Origin: Sphingomonas changbaiensis NBRC 104936
Lineage (GTDB): Bacteria > Pseudomonadota > Alphaproteobacteria > Sphingomonadales > Sphingomonadaceae
Length of the DNA stretch: 64,000 nucleotides
Assembly: GCF_000974765.1 (NCBI RefSeq)
Contig: NZ_BBWU01000051.1
Span: 88,713-152,712 of the forward strand
Direction of reading: 5' to 3'
The notes under the pieces were generated by a model. It worked only from the letters and a program-made list of their open reading frames with translations. It ran no database searches and had not been told where the DNA came from. Shown here piece by piece: positions 54,489 through 64,000 of the stretch. Both the position numbers and the translations under genes were made by a program. Position 1 is the stretch's first letter, and each line of letters starts with the position of its first letter.

Positions 54489-56243
54489 ATGAAGATGCCA
54501 CGAGAATTGAGCGGAGCCGATATCCTGGTCCAGGCGCTGACGGATCTCGGCGTCGAACACGTCTTCGGCTATCCGGGCGGCGCGGTGCTGCCGATCTACG
54601 ACGCGCTGTTCCGGCAGTCGCGGATCAAGCACATCCTCGTCCGCCACGAGCAGGCGGCGACCCACGCGGCCGAAGGCTATGCGCGCTCGACCGGCAAGCC
54701 CGGCGTCGTGCTCGTCACCTCCGGGCCCGGCGCGACCAACGCAGTGACCGGCATCACCGACGCGCTGCTCGATTCGATCCCGATAGTGGTCATCACCGGC
54801 CAGGTGCCGACCGCGCTGATCGGCACGGACGCGTTCCAGGAAGCCGACACCGTCGGCATCACGCGTCACTGCACCAAGCATAATTATCTGGTGAAGGACC
54901 CGGCGCAGCTCGGCACCGTCGTGCACGAGGCCTTCCATATCGCGATCTCCGGCCGCCCCGGTCCGGTCGTCATCGACGTGCCGAAAGACGTGCAGGTCGC
55001 GACGGCCACCTACCGCACGCCGGGCACCATCCAGCACAAGACCTACCGGCCGCAGGTCAAGCCGGACACCGCGCTCGTCGAAGCGGCCGTCGAGATGCTG
55101 GCGGCCGCCGAACGGCCGATCCTCTACACCGGCGGCGGCGTCATCAACTCAGGGCCGTGCGCCAGCATGCTGTTGCAGGAACTGGCCCGCATCACCGGCG
55201 CGCCGGTCACCTCGACGCTGATGGGGCTGGGTGCGCTGCCGGCCTCGTCCGACCAGTGGCTCGGCATGCTCGGCATGCACGGCACTTATGAAGCGAACAT
55301 GGCGATGCACGATGCCGACCTGATGGTCTGCCTCGGCGCGCGGTTCGACGATCGCGTCACCGGCCGGCTCGACGCCTTCAGCCCGCGATCGAAAAAGATC
55401 CACGTCGACATCGATCGCTCCTCGATCAACAAGACCGTCCGCGTCGATCTCGGCATCGTCGGCGATGTCGGCCGCACGCTCGAGGACATGGTCCGCATCT
55501 GGAAAGCCCGCGGCCATCAGAAGAACGACCTGACCGGCTGGTGGCGGCAGATCGGCGAATGGCGCGCGAAGGACTGTCTCGGCTTTCCGGAGGACGGGCC
55601 CGAGATCATGCCTCAACGCGCAATTCGCGCGCTCTATGAAGCGACCCGGCAGAGGAAACCGATCGTCACCACCGAAGTCGGCCAGCACCAGATGTGGGCG
55701 GCGCAGCATTTCGGCTTCGAGCGGCCGAACAAGTGGCTGACCTCAGGCGGGCTCGGCACGATGGGCTATGGCCTGCCCGCCGCGATCGGCGCGCAGATCG
55801 GCAATCCGCAGGCACTGGTGATCGACATTGCCGGCGAGGCCTCGATCCAGATGAACATCCAGGAGCTGGCGACCGCGAGCCAGTACCGGCTGCCGGTCAA
55901 GATCTTCATCCTGAACAACGAATATATGGGCATGGTCCGCCAGTGGCAGGACCTGACCTATGAGGGCCGCCATTCGGAAAGCTATTCGGAAGCGCTGCCC
56001 GATTTCGTGAAGCTCGCCCAGGCCTATGGCTGGACCGGGCTGCGCATCGAGCGCCCGGACGAACTCGAGGGCGGCATCGCGATGATGCTCGACACGCCGG
56101 GCCCGGTGCTGGTCGATTGCCGCGTGGCCAAGCTCGCCAACTGCCTGCCGATGATCCCGTCGGGCGCCGCGCACACCGACATGATCCTGCAGGAAACCCA
56201 GGTCTCCGGCACCATGGACGATGAAGCGAAGGCGCTGGTCTGA
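54489..56243 (+). CDS. ilvB: Acetolactate synthase large (catalytic) subunit
   Basis: The 584-aa ThDP enzyme makes acetolactate or acetohydroxybutyrate for valine, leucine and isoleucine. The activating Glu is in VRHEQAATHAAEGYARSTG, and the ThDP/metal region reads DIAGEASIQMNIQEL...NNEYMGMVRQWQ, the alphaproteobacterial variant. ATG 54489 is used; ATG 54495 (MPREL) has a better-spaced AAGG and may be the true start. The frame extending upstream covers the attenuator and is not coding. Confidence 0.95.
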   Translation: MKMPRELSGADILVQALTDLGVEHVFGYPGGAVLPIYDALFRQSRIKHILVRHEQAATHAAEGYARSTGKPGVVLVTSGPGATNAVTGITDALLDSIPIVVITGQVPTALIGTDAFQEADTVGITRHCTKHNYLVKDPAQLGTVVHEAFHIAISGRPGPVVIDVPKDVQVATATYRTPGTIQHKTYRPQVKPDTALVEAAVEMLAAAERPILYTGGGVINSGPCASMLLQELARITGAPVTSTLMGLGALPASSDQWLGMLGMHGTYEANMAMHDADLMVCLGARFDDRVTGRLDAFSPRSKKIHVDIDRSSINKTVRVDLGIVGDVGRTLEDMVRIWKARGHQKNDLTGWWRQIGEWRAKDCLGFPEDGPEIMPQRAIRALYEATRQRKPIVTTEVGQHQMWAAQHFGFERPNKWLTSGGLGTMGYGLPAAIGAQIGNPQALVIDIAGEASIQMNIQELATASQYRLPVKIFILNNEYMGMVRQWQDLTYEGRHSESYSEALPDFVKLAQAYGWTGLRIERPDELEGGIAMMLDTPGPVLVDCRVAKLANCLPMIPSGAAHTDMILQETQVSGTMDDEAKALV

Positions 56244-56262
56244 TGGGGCCCGCGATCAAATT

Positions 56263-56414
56263 TAGCCCCTCCCCTTCAGGGGAGGGGAAAGGGGTGGGGA
56301 AGCAGACGGAGCGGCTCGATGCCGCTTCGGCTGCTGCGACGCCGGCACGGCAGAGTCTTTTGGGCGCGCAGACGCGCGCACCCACCCCAACCCCTCCCTT
56401 AAAAGGGAGGGGCT
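56263..56414. repeat. AGCCCCTCCC-type palindromic repeat between ilvB and ilvN
   Basis: The arms AGCCCCTCCCCTTCAGGGGA... and ...CCCCTCCCTTAAAAGGGAGGGG flank about 100 bp. The right arm ends 6 nt before the ilvN ATG region and provides GGAGGGG as a likely ribosome binding site. Confidence 0.85.
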
Positions 56415-56420
56415 AAGCTC

Positions 56421-56936
56421 ATGCACATCCACCCCGAACTTCACGAGCGGCACACCCTGTCCGTCACCGTGGACAATGAAGCCGGCATCCTCGCCCGGAT
56501 CGCGGGCATGTTTTCCGCGCGCGGCTACAATATCGAAAGCCTGACCGTCGCCGACGTGACGGAAGACGAGAGCGTCAGCCGGATCACGATCGTCACCTCG
56601 GGCGCGCCGGCGAATATCGAGCAGATCATCGCCCAGCTCGACCGGCTGGTGCCGGTACACAAGGTGAACGACCTGACCGCGCTCGGCCCGCATGTCGAAC
56701 GCGAGCTGGCGCTGGTGAAGGTCGCAGGCGCGGGCGACCATCGGATCGAGGCGCTCCGCCTGGCCGACGTCTACCGCGCCCGCGTGGTCGACGCGACGAC
56801 CGGCAGCTTCGTCTTCGAAGTGACCGGCAGTTCCGAAAAGCTCGACACCTTCATCGGCCTGATGCGGGAGGTCGGGCTCGTCGAAGTCGCCCGCACCGGC
56901 GTCGTCGCCATCGCCCGCGGGCGGGAGGCGGTGTAA
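56421..56936 (+). CDS. ilvN: Acetolactate synthase small (regulatory) subunit
   Basis: The 171-residue protein has an N-terminal ACT domain (RHTLSVTVDNEAGILARIAGMFSARGYNIESL) that binds valine for feedback inhibition, and the usual C-terminal domain. It activates IlvB. The ATG 56421 follows GGGAGGGGCTAAGCTC, where the purine run belongs to a repeat arm. Confidence 0.95.
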   Translation: MHIHPELHERHTLSVTVDNEAGILARIAGMFSARGYNIESLTVADVTEDESVSRITIVTSGAPANIEQIIAQLDRLVPVHKVNDLTALGPHVERELALVKVAGAGDHRIEALRLADVYRARVVDATTGSFVFEVTGSSEKLDTFIGLMREVGLVEVARTGVVAIARGREAV

Positions 56937-58091
<1,155 letters not shown>

Positions 58092-58098
58092 AAGACCT

Positions 58099-58173
58099 CG
58101 TCATGCCGGACTTGATCCGGCATCCACCTTCTTCAAGAAGTGAGGTGGACCCCGGCTCAAGGCCGGGGTGACG
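58099..58173. repeat. GTCATGCCGGACTTGATCC palindromic repeat
   Basis: Inverted arms of the same family as 6826-6910 and 9917-10002 fill the ilvC-yceI gap. The right end abuts the GAGGAG ribosome binding site of yceI. Confidence 0.8.
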
Positions 58174-58185
58174 AGGAGAGAAGCA

Positions 58186-58811
58186 ATGCGCCTAGCCTAT
58201 GCCGCCGCTCTGGCCCTTGCGTCGACTATTGCCGTCGCCCAGGCGCCGATGTCGAGGCCGGGGTCTCCGAACCCGGCGGCGGTGACCGGCGGGACCTACA
58301 AGGCCGATCCCGATCACACGCTGGTCGTGTGGACCGTCGATCACCTTGGCTTCACGCCGTACACGGGCATCTTCGGCGGCGTGACCGGCACGCTGACGCT
58401 CGATCCGAAGAACCCGAATGCGGCCAAGGTCGACGTCAGCACCCCGGTCTCGAAAGTGACGACTGCCAGCGCCGGCCTGACCGACCACCTGCTCCGCGCC
58501 GGCAAGGATGGCGGCAAGCCCGATTTTTTCGGCGCCAACCCCGCAGACGCGCGCTTCGTCTCGACCCGCGTGACTGCGAATGGCGACAAGGCCAGCATCA
58601 CCGGCAATCTGACGCTGAACGGCGTCACCAGGCCGGTCACGCTCGACGCGACCTTCTACGGCGCGGGCAAGATGCCGCCGGAAATGGGCGGCCAGGAAAA
58701 TGTCGGCTTCCGCGCGACCGCGAGGATCAAGCGCAGCGATTTCGGCGTGTCGATGGGCATTCCGCTCGTTTCCGATGACGTCGCGCTCGAGATCGCGGCC
58801 GCGTTCCAGAA

Positions 58812-58815
<4 letters not shown>
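58186..58815 (+). CDS. YceI-family periplasmic protein
   Basis: The 209-residue protein has a signal peptide ([20 protein letters not shown]) and a YceI lipocalin-like beta barrel ([55 protein letters not shown]). Such proteins bind polyisoprenoid or other amphipathic lipids. Start ATG 58186 has GAGGAG 6 nt upstream. Its stop overlaps the next start by 4 nt (GTGA). Confidence 0.92.
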
Positions 58816-59423
<608 letters not shown>

Positions 59424-59457
59424 ACATCCTTAACCCGCAACGGCTAACCCGCACGCG

Positions 59458-59502
59458 ATGACCGCGCTTCGCGCCCTTCTTCTTCGACTTACGCGCCCTT
59501 AG
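59458..59502 (+). CDS. leuA leader peptide (14 aa, Leu-rich)
   Basis: A 15-codon frame reads MTALRALLLRLTRP and stop: five Leu in fourteen residues, including three in a row, all CTT. It lies 89 bp before leuA. The stop is inside one arm of a long inverted repeat, so ribosome position would decide folding. This is the form of leucine-responsive attenuator leaders. Very short, but codon content and position make chance unlikely. Confidence 0.85.
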   Translation: MTALRALLLRLTRP

Positions 59503-59552
59503 GCGCGTCGTTTCCGCGCGCGGGTCCGTCCCGCGGGTAAGCGCCTAAGGGC
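59495..59552 (+). promoter_or_regulatory. leuA attenuator structure
   Basis: GCCCTTAGGCGC (59495-59506) and GCGCCTAAGGGC (59541-59552) are perfect 12-bp inverted repeats. Inside them CGCGGG and CCCGCG form a second stem. No T-run follows, so this may be an antiterminator or a structure that hides the leuA ribosome binding region rather than a terminator. It overlaps the end of the leader peptide. Confidence 0.75.
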
Positions 59553-59590
59553 CCATCAGACCCCGCTGTTCCCGCCCGAGGAAGACACCC

Positions 59591-61243
59591 ATGTTGCGCG
59601 ATCCGTCCGTCAAATACCGTCCGTTTCCCCAAGTTCCCCTCCCCGACCGGCAATGGCCCGGCCGGACCATCACCCAGGCGCCGCGCTGGCTGTCGACCGA
59701 CATGCGCGACGGCAACCAGGCGCTGATCGACCCGATGGACGGCGAGAAGAAGCAGCGCTTCTTCGACCTGCTGGTGAAGATCGGCATCAAGGAGATCGAG
59801 GTCGGCTTCCCCTCCGCCGGGCAGACCGAATTCGACTTCATCTCCGGCCTTGTCCGCGCCGGCCGCATTCCCGACGACGTGACGATCCAGGTGCTGACCC
59901 AGTCCCGCCGCGACCTGATCGAGCGCAGCTTCGAAAGCCTGGAAGGCGCGAAGACCGCGATCGTGCATCTCTATAATGCCGTGTCGCCGTCATGGCGCCG
60001 GATCGTGTTCGGCCTCGACGTCGCCGGCGTGAAGGCGATCGCGGTCGAAGGCGCCTCGATCCTGCGCGACGAGGCGGCGAAGCGGCCGGAGACGGACTGG
60101 CGCTTCGAATATAGTCCCGAAACCTTCTCCACGGCCGAGCTGGACGTGTCGCTGGAGGTCTGCACGGCGGTGATGGACGTGCTGCGCCCCACTCGCGAAC
60201 GCCCGATCATCTTCAACCTTCCGGCGACGGTCGAGGCTGCCACGCCCAACATCTATGCCGACCAGATCGAATATTTCTGCCGCAACATCCCCAATCGCGA
60301 GGCGGTGATCGTCTCGCTGCACACCCACAACGACCGCGGCACCGGCGTAGCGGCGACCGAGCTGGGCCTGCTCGCCGGCGCCGACCGGGTCGAGGGCTGC
60401 CTGCTCGGCAATGGCGAGCGCACCGGCAATGTCGACCTGGTGACGGTCGCGCTCAATATGTACTCGCAAGGGATCGATCCGGGGCTCGATTTCTCGAACA
60501 TCGACGAGGTGGTGAACACGGTCGAATATTGCACCGCGATCAAGACGCACCCGCGCCAGCCCTATGCGGGCGAGCTGGTGTTCACCGCCTTTTCGGGTTC
60601 GCACCAGGACGCGATCAAGAAAGGCTTCGCTGCCCAGGCACAGCGTAACGACGAGACGTGGGACGTCCCCTATCTGCCGATCGACCCGGCCGATCTCGGC
60701 CGCTCGTACGAAGCAGTGATCCGCGTCAACTCCCAATCCGGCAAGGGCGGCGTCGCCTGGGTGCTGGAGCAGGACCGCGGGCTGAAGCTGCCGAAGCGCC
60801 TGCAGGCGGATTTCAGCCGCCACGTCCAGGCGCTCGCCGACGAGACCAGCCGCGAACTGAACGCCGAGGATATCTGGTCGGTATTCGAGACGACCTATCT
60901 GGCGCCCGGCCGTTTCGCGCTGATCGACTATCGCGAGCAGCAGGACGCCAGCAAGCGCATCTTCGCCGGCCGCATCGCCTGCGATGGTGAGGAACGCAGC
61001 GTCAGCGGCCGCGGCAACGGCCTGATCTCGTCGATCCTTGCCGCACTGCGCGAAAGCTACGGCATCGAGCTCGACGTCGCCGACTATAATGAGCACGCGA
61101 TCGGCCACGGCGCCGATGCGCAAGCCGCCGCCTTTCTCGAATGCCGCACCCCGGATGGCCGCACGGTCTTCGGCGTCGGCATCGATTCGGACGTGGCGAC
61201 GTCAAGCGTGCAAGCCGTGCTCGGCGCAGCGAACCGCCTCTAG
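59591..61243 (+). CDS. leuA: 2-isopropylmalate synthase (long form)
   Basis: The 550-residue enzyme condenses 2-ketoisovalerate and acetyl-CoA as the first step to leucine. The catalytic start [11 protein letters not shown] (about 36-46) and metal-site [16 protein letters not shown] are clear. A C-terminal regulatory domain (about 430-550) gives leucine feedback control. Sequence is of the long LeuA type 2 found also in actinobacteria, beginning with the [20 protein letters not shown] N-terminus (here [10 protein letters not shown]). It follows the leu leader. Confidence 0.95.
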   Translation: MLRDPSVKYRPFPQVPLPDRQWPGRTITQAPRWLSTDMRDGNQALIDPMDGEKKQRFFDLLVKIGIKEIEVGFPSAGQTEFDFISGLVRAGRIPDDVTIQVLTQSRRDLIERSFESLEGAKTAIVHLYNAVSPSWRRIVFGLDVAGVKAIAVEGASILRDEAAKRPETDWRFEYSPETFSTAELDVSLEVCTAVMDVLRPTRERPIIFNLPATVEAATPNIYADQIEYFCRNIPNREAVIVSLHTHNDRGTGVAATELGLLAGADRVEGCLLGNGERTGNVDLVTVALNMYSQGIDPGLDFSNIDEVVNTVEYCTAIKTHPRQPYAGELVFTAFSGSHQDAIKKGFAAQAQRNDETWDVPYLPIDPADLGRSYEAVIRVNSQSGKGGVAWVLEQDRGLKLPKRLQADFSRHVQALADETSRELNAEDIWSVFETTYLAPGRFALIDYREQQDASKRIFAGRIACDGEERSVSGRGNGLISSILAALRESYGIELDVADYNEHAIGHGADAQAAAFLECRTPDGRTVFGVGIDSDVATSSVQAVLGAANRL

Positions 61244-61256
61244 CGCGGACCGGCTC

Positions 61257-61339
61257 GCTCGTCCCGAGCGAAGTCGAGGGGCGCTGCTCGGAGCCCTACG
61301 CCCCTCGACTTCGCGCTTCGCGCTTCGCTCGGGACGAGC
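61257..61339. repeat. GCTCGTCCCGAGCGAAGTCGAG palindromic repeat
   Basis: GCTCGTCCCGAGCG (61257-61270) and CGCTCGGGACGAGC (61326-61339) are perfect inverted arms, with inner arms GAAGTCGAGGGGCG and CGCCCCTCGACTTC. It separates convergent leuA and the secreted protein gene. Confidence 0.85.
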
Positions 61340-61367
61340 GACAAAACCAGTGCGGTTACAAACGGTT

Positions 61368-61826
61368 CTAGCGCAAGCTGGTCGCGATCTTGACCGATTT
61401 GTCGGGCGAGCCGGAGAGCTGGACGAGGTAGCGGCCGGGCGCGACCTTGAAGGCGAGCATCTTCTGCACGCCCTGGCAGCCCTTCATCTTCGGCTCGGCC
61501 GCGAGCGCGAGCGGCTTGCCGGCGCGCACCAGGTCGACATAGGTCTTGTTGTCGACCGCCAGCTCGAGCGTTCCGGCCTTCGGCACGTCGATCGCCGCCA
61601 GCCCGGCATAGCCTTTGCGCGTCGCCTTGCCGGCCGCGAACGTCACCTGATCCTGCGGCAGCAATCCGATCTGCACCGCTCCGCCCGGTTTCAGGCCGAA
61701 CTTCATCTCCGGCACGCGGGCCGCCAGATGCCGCTCCGGCTTCGCCCAATCCTGCGGTTTCGGGCAGCTTTGTGCCAAGGCCGGGCCGGAGCCCGCCAGC
61801 ACCATCGCCGCAATCAGCACACGCAT
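61368..61826 (-). CDS. Secreted hypothetical protein (152 aa)
   Basis: A signal peptide (MRVLIAAMVLAGSGPALA) precedes a beta-rich domain with two Cys (SCPKPQDW and KGCQGVQ) and a C-terminal strand FKVAPGRYLVQLSGSPDKSVKIA. It resembles periplasmic homologues that bind small ligands or act as inhibitors, but no family is recognised. Leftward, after rplQ. Confidence 0.75.
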   Translation of the reverse strand: MRVLIAAMVLAGSGPALAQSCPKPQDWAKPERHLAARVPEMKFGLKPGGAVQIGLLPQDQVTFAAGKATRKGYAGLAAIDVPKAGTLELAVDNKTYVDLVRAGKPLALAAEPKMKGCQGVQKMLAFKVAPGRYLVQLSGSPDKSVKIATSLR

Positions 61827-61833
61827 AGAACCT

Positions 61834-61855
61834 CCCCCTGCTGTTCAGCAGGGGG
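61834..61855. terminator. 10-bp perfect hairpin between rplQ and secreted-protein gene
   Basis: CCCCCTGCTG-TT-CAGCAGGGGG forms a perfect stem with a 2-nt loop, 47 bp after the rplQ stop. No T-run follows on the minus strand, so termination is uncertain. Confidence 0.45.
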
Positions 61856-61901
61856 TCTAGCGCGTGATTTCAATGTTGCGAAGACGTTCCGGAAGCGGAA
61901 C

Positions 61902-62324
61902 TTATGCGGCTTCGGCGTACTCGTCGTCGGTCTGGACCGGGCCCGAATCCTGACCCTTGGCCGAAACGTCGCGGTCGACGAACTCGATGATCGCGATCGG
62001 CGCCGCGTCCGAGGCGCGGATGCCGGCCTTGATGACGCGAGTATAGCCGCCGGCGCGCTCGGCGTAGCGCGGGCCGATCACGTCGAACAGCTTCTTCAGC
62101 TGCGTGTCGTCGAGGAGCCGCGCGTGGGCGAGACGGCGGTTCGACAGCCCGCCCTTCTTCGCCAGCGTCACCAGCTTTTCGACATAGGGCCGCAGCTCCT
62201 TCGCCTTGGCGACGGTGGTGGTGATCTGCTCGTGTTTGATCAGGGCAGCCGCCATGTTGCGGAACAGGGCTGCGCGGTGAGAGGCGGTGCGCTGAAGCTT
62301 ACGGCCGCCGACGCGGTGACGCAT
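61902..62324 (-). CDS. rplQ: 50S ribosomal protein L17
   Basis: The 140-residue protein begins [25 protein letters not shown], the signature of L17, and continues with the [19 protein letters not shown] block. It has a charged extension at the C-terminus. In most bacteria rplQ follows rpoA in the alpha operon. Here the upstream gene is an unrelated outer-membrane-like protein and a promoter is found just before it, so it is transcribed alone. The start is preceded by GAAAGGAAAG. Confidence 0.97.
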   Translation of the reverse strand: MRHRVGGRKLQRTASHRAALFRNMAAALIKHEQITTTVAKAKELRPYVEKLVTLAKKGGLSNRRLAHARLLDDTQLKKLFDVIGPRYAERAGGYTRVIKAGIRASDAAPIAIIEFVDRDVSAKGQDSGPVQTDDEYAEAA

Positions 62325-62405
62325 GGTCTTTCCTTTCGTTCGTCAGGGCCCCGTATCAGGTAAGCCCAGCCAGGCGGCACCCGGATGGCATCCGCCGAAG
62401 CGCGG

Positions 62406-62434
62406 GCCTAAAGCGGAAGGAGCGCGAAAAGTCA
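62406..62434 (-). promoter_or_regulatory. Sigma-70-type promoter for rplQ
   Basis: Read leftward: TTGACT (62434-62429), 17-nt spacer, TTTAGG (62411-62406). It starts 110 bp upstream of the rplQ ATG and just beyond the stop of the neighbouring gene. Good -35 and optimal spacing support it. Confidence 0.7.
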
Positions 62435-62439
62435 ACCGT

Positions 62440-63249
62440 TCAGAACCGCCGTGCGATCCCGGCGATCAGTTCCAGGTCGGGGCTGGCGCGGTTGAGGCCT
62501 GCGACCGCGCCGATATCGAATTGCGTGTTCGGCCCCGGCTGCCAGGCAAGCGATGCCTCTCCCAGCGCCCGCGTGCTGTGCCCGGCCGGATCGCGGTCGC
62601 GGATCAGCTGCGCCTCGACCGACATCGAAACCGCGGCAGTCAACGCGACCTGCACGCCCGCCGCGCTGCCCCAGGCGAGGTGACGACCGCTCCCGTCCTG
62701 ATCGGGCGCGGCATCGATCTCAGGCGTCGCGATCAGCTGCGCGCCTTTGCCGAGGGAATAGCTGACCGGCAGCAGCAGTCCGGTGCTCCACGTGCCCGCC
62801 CCGATCGCCTGACCGCCGGTCGGGAGCGTCGCCACGGGCTTGAGTGCGATGGCCAGCCCACCGCCGCCGGGATTGAGCAGGCCGAGCTTCAGCGCGAGCG
62901 TCACGTCGCCGACACCCGCCATATGCATCACGCCCGACTCATCGCGCGTGCGGACCCTGCCGAACGCAGTCCAGCCGATCTGCGCTTCCAGCCGATCCGT
63001 CATCCCTGCCCGCATCAGCGTGTCGCCGACCAGCAGCGTGTCGACCCGGCTCCCCGGCTGACGATCGAGCGTCCAGTCGACCGCGCTCGATTCCAGCACG
63101 ACATGACCGCGATCGACGATGCAGGGCGGCGTGTCGAGCCCCGGCCGCTCCGGGCAGAAATCCCGCTCCTCCGCCAGAGCAGGCGCCGACAGCGTGACCA
63201 GCGCCGCGATCAGGTGACGCACGCATTGGCTTCGGCTAGCAAAGGGCAT
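62440..63249 (-). CDS. Outer-membrane transporter/porin-like protein
   Basis: The product (269 aa from ATG 63249, or 260 aa from GTG 63222) has a signal peptide ending near APALA and a PERPGLDTPPC segment. Alternating beta strands follow (e.g. LEAQIGWTAFGRVRTRDE, DVTLALKLGLLNPGGGGLAIALKPVATLPTGG), ending in a terminal Phe. This resembles the phenol-degradation MetA-type putative outer-membrane proteins annotated as transporters. ATG 63249 overlaps the start codon of divergent mtgA (shared CATG); the GTG gives a shorter signal peptide and avoids overlap. Confidence 0.75.
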   Translation of the reverse strand: MPFASRSQCVRHLIAALVTLSAPALAEERDFCPERPGLDTPPCIVDRGHVVLESSAVDWTLDRQPGSRVDTLLVGDTLMRAGMTDRLEAQIGWTAFGRVRTRDESGVMHMAGVGDVTLALKLGLLNPGGGGLAIALKPVATLPTGGQAIGAGTWSTGLLLPVSYSLGKGAQLIATPEIDAAPDQDGSGRHLAWGSAAGVQVALTAAVSMSVEAQLIRDRDPAGHSTRALGEASLAWQPGPNTQFDIGAVAGLNRASPDLELIAGIARRF

Positions 63250-63973
63250 GGCCACGCGCGCTCGTCCCCGTTCCGTTTCGCGTTCTCGCACCCGCTCCTT
63301 CCGCCCGTTCCGGTTCCTGATCAAGATGGTGATCGGGCTGATTCTGTTCTCGATCGCCTGGGTTGCCGTCTACCGCTTCGTGCCGCCGCCTTTCACGTTC
63401 ACGATGCTGGGCGACGTGCTGTCGGGGCGCAGCGTCAACAAGGACTGGATGCCGCTCGACCGCATCGATCCGGACATGGCGCGCGCGGCGATTGCGGCCG
63501 AGGATTCCAAATTCTGCAGCCATCACGGCTTCGACGTCGACGCGATCGGCGCGGCGATGATGCGCAACGCGGCGGGCGGCCACATTATCCGGGGCGGCTC
63601 CACCATCAGCCAGCAGACCGCGAAGAACGCGTTTCTGTGGCAGGGCGGCGGCTATGTCCGCAAGGGAATGGAGGCCTGGTTCACCGTCCTGATCGAGGCG
63701 ATCTGGGGCAAGCACCGGATCATGGAAGTCTATCTGAATGTCGCCGAGACAGGCATCGGCACCTATGGCGTCAACGCCGGGTCGCAGCGCTATTTCAAGC
63801 ACGATGCCTCGCGGATGAGCCCGGTCGAAGCCGCGCGCATCGCCGCCGTCCTGCCGCTGCCGAAAAAGCGGCCCGGCGTGGCCCCGACCGGCTACACCCG
63901 CCGCTACGGCAACGCGATCGTCCGCCGCCTGGGCGTGGTGCGCCGCGAGGGACTGGATGCGTGTGTGCGGTAG
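63248..63973 (+). CDS. mtgA: Monofunctional biosynthetic peptidoglycan transglycosylase
   Basis: The 241-aa GT51 enzyme polymerises lipid II into glycan strands. An N-terminal anchor (about 24-45) is followed by AAIAAEDSKFCSHHGFD with the catalytic Glu and by the GGSTISQQTAKNAFLW motif. It lacks a transpeptidase domain. Its ATG shares the tetranucleotide CATG with the divergent gene start. A CCCCTCTCCCGCTT repeat begins after its stop at the window edge. Confidence 0.94.
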   Translation: MATRARPRSVSRSRTRSFRPFRFLIKMVIGLILFSIAWVAVYRFVPPPFTFTMLGDVLSGRSVNKDWMPLDRIDPDMARAAIAAEDSKFCSHHGFDVDAIGAAMMRNAAGGHIIRGGSTISQQTAKNAFLWQGGGYVRKGMEAWFTVLIEAIWGKHRIMEVYLNVAETGIGTYGVNAGSQRYFKHDASRMSPVEAARIAAVLPLPKKRPGVAPTGYTRRYGNAIVRRLGVVRREGLDACVR

Positions 63974-64000
63974 GGTCGGACGTAAGCCCCTCTCCCGCTT

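Overview
The window is high-GC, densely packed chromosomal DNA from an alphaproteobacterium, most likely a Sphingomonas-like member of the Sphingomonadaceae. That placement is inferred from the gene families and neighbourhoods (MucR/Ros regulator, Fur without the C-terminal Cys pair, two-gene gcvPA/gcvPB, long-form LeuA, a ParA/SPOR cluster) and from abundant short palindromic intergenic repeats. I see no rRNA, tRNA, CRISPR array, prophage or complete insertion sequence.

Layout. 1-6.4 kb: tamB (3' end outside the window) and tamA for outer-membrane assembly, then two small unknown proteins. 6.9-8.1 kb: a solitary MT-A70-type adenine methyltransferase and a small membrane protein. 8.1-14.9 kb: a leftward valine/isobutyrate catabolic cluster (mmsA, RidA, lipoprotein, acyl-CoA dehydrogenase, HIBYL-CoA hydrolase, enoyl-CoA hydratase, mmsB). 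14.9-17.6 kb: DMT transporter, tiny membrane protein, DUF938 methyltransferase, secreted NTF2-like protein. 17.8-23.5 kb: the glycine cleavage operon gcvT-gcvH-methyltransferase-gcvPA-gcvPB behind a tandem glycine riboswitch; gcvPB carries an in-frame palindromic element. 23.5-31.2 kb: DUF2231 and lipoprotein genes, ispH, a DEAD-box helicase, a TPR protein, an M20 peptidase, DUF1993 and a His/Gly-rich secreted protein. 31.2-39.7 kb: a long rightward housekeeping run (nfu, nitroreductase, tsaB, rimI, mucR, fur, plsC, miaB, phoH, vapBC, ybeY, corC); a VapBC toxin-antitoxin pair sits between phoH and ybeY.

39.7-46.1 kb: a candidate small RNA with a strong terminator, a sorbosone-dehydrogenase-like propeller, two orphan proteins of different base composition, a PHA-system protein, an AhpD-like protein, an EF-G-like GTPase and two tandem glycine-zipper proteins. 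46.3-54.2 kb: pyrB with a dihydroorotase-like partner lacking the metal motif, a ParA/accessory/SPOR-TPR cluster, an Asp/Asn hydroxylase-like protein, serB and miaA. 54.2-61.2 kb: branched-chain amino-acid synthesis (ilvB, ilvN, ilvC, leuA), with two unannotated leader peptides: one rich in Leu/Val/Ile before ilvB and one rich in Leu before leuA. 61.4-64 kb: a secreted protein, rplQ standing apart from rpoA with its own promoter, an outer-membrane-like protein and mtgA.

The most interesting signals are regulatory and structural rather than one new multi-gene system: the repeat inserted inside gcvPB, repeat arms that seem to supply Shine-Dalgarno sequences and a stop codon, leader-peptide attenuators on both branched-chain operons, a glycine riboswitch with an extended stem, the VapBC insertion and the detached rplQ.
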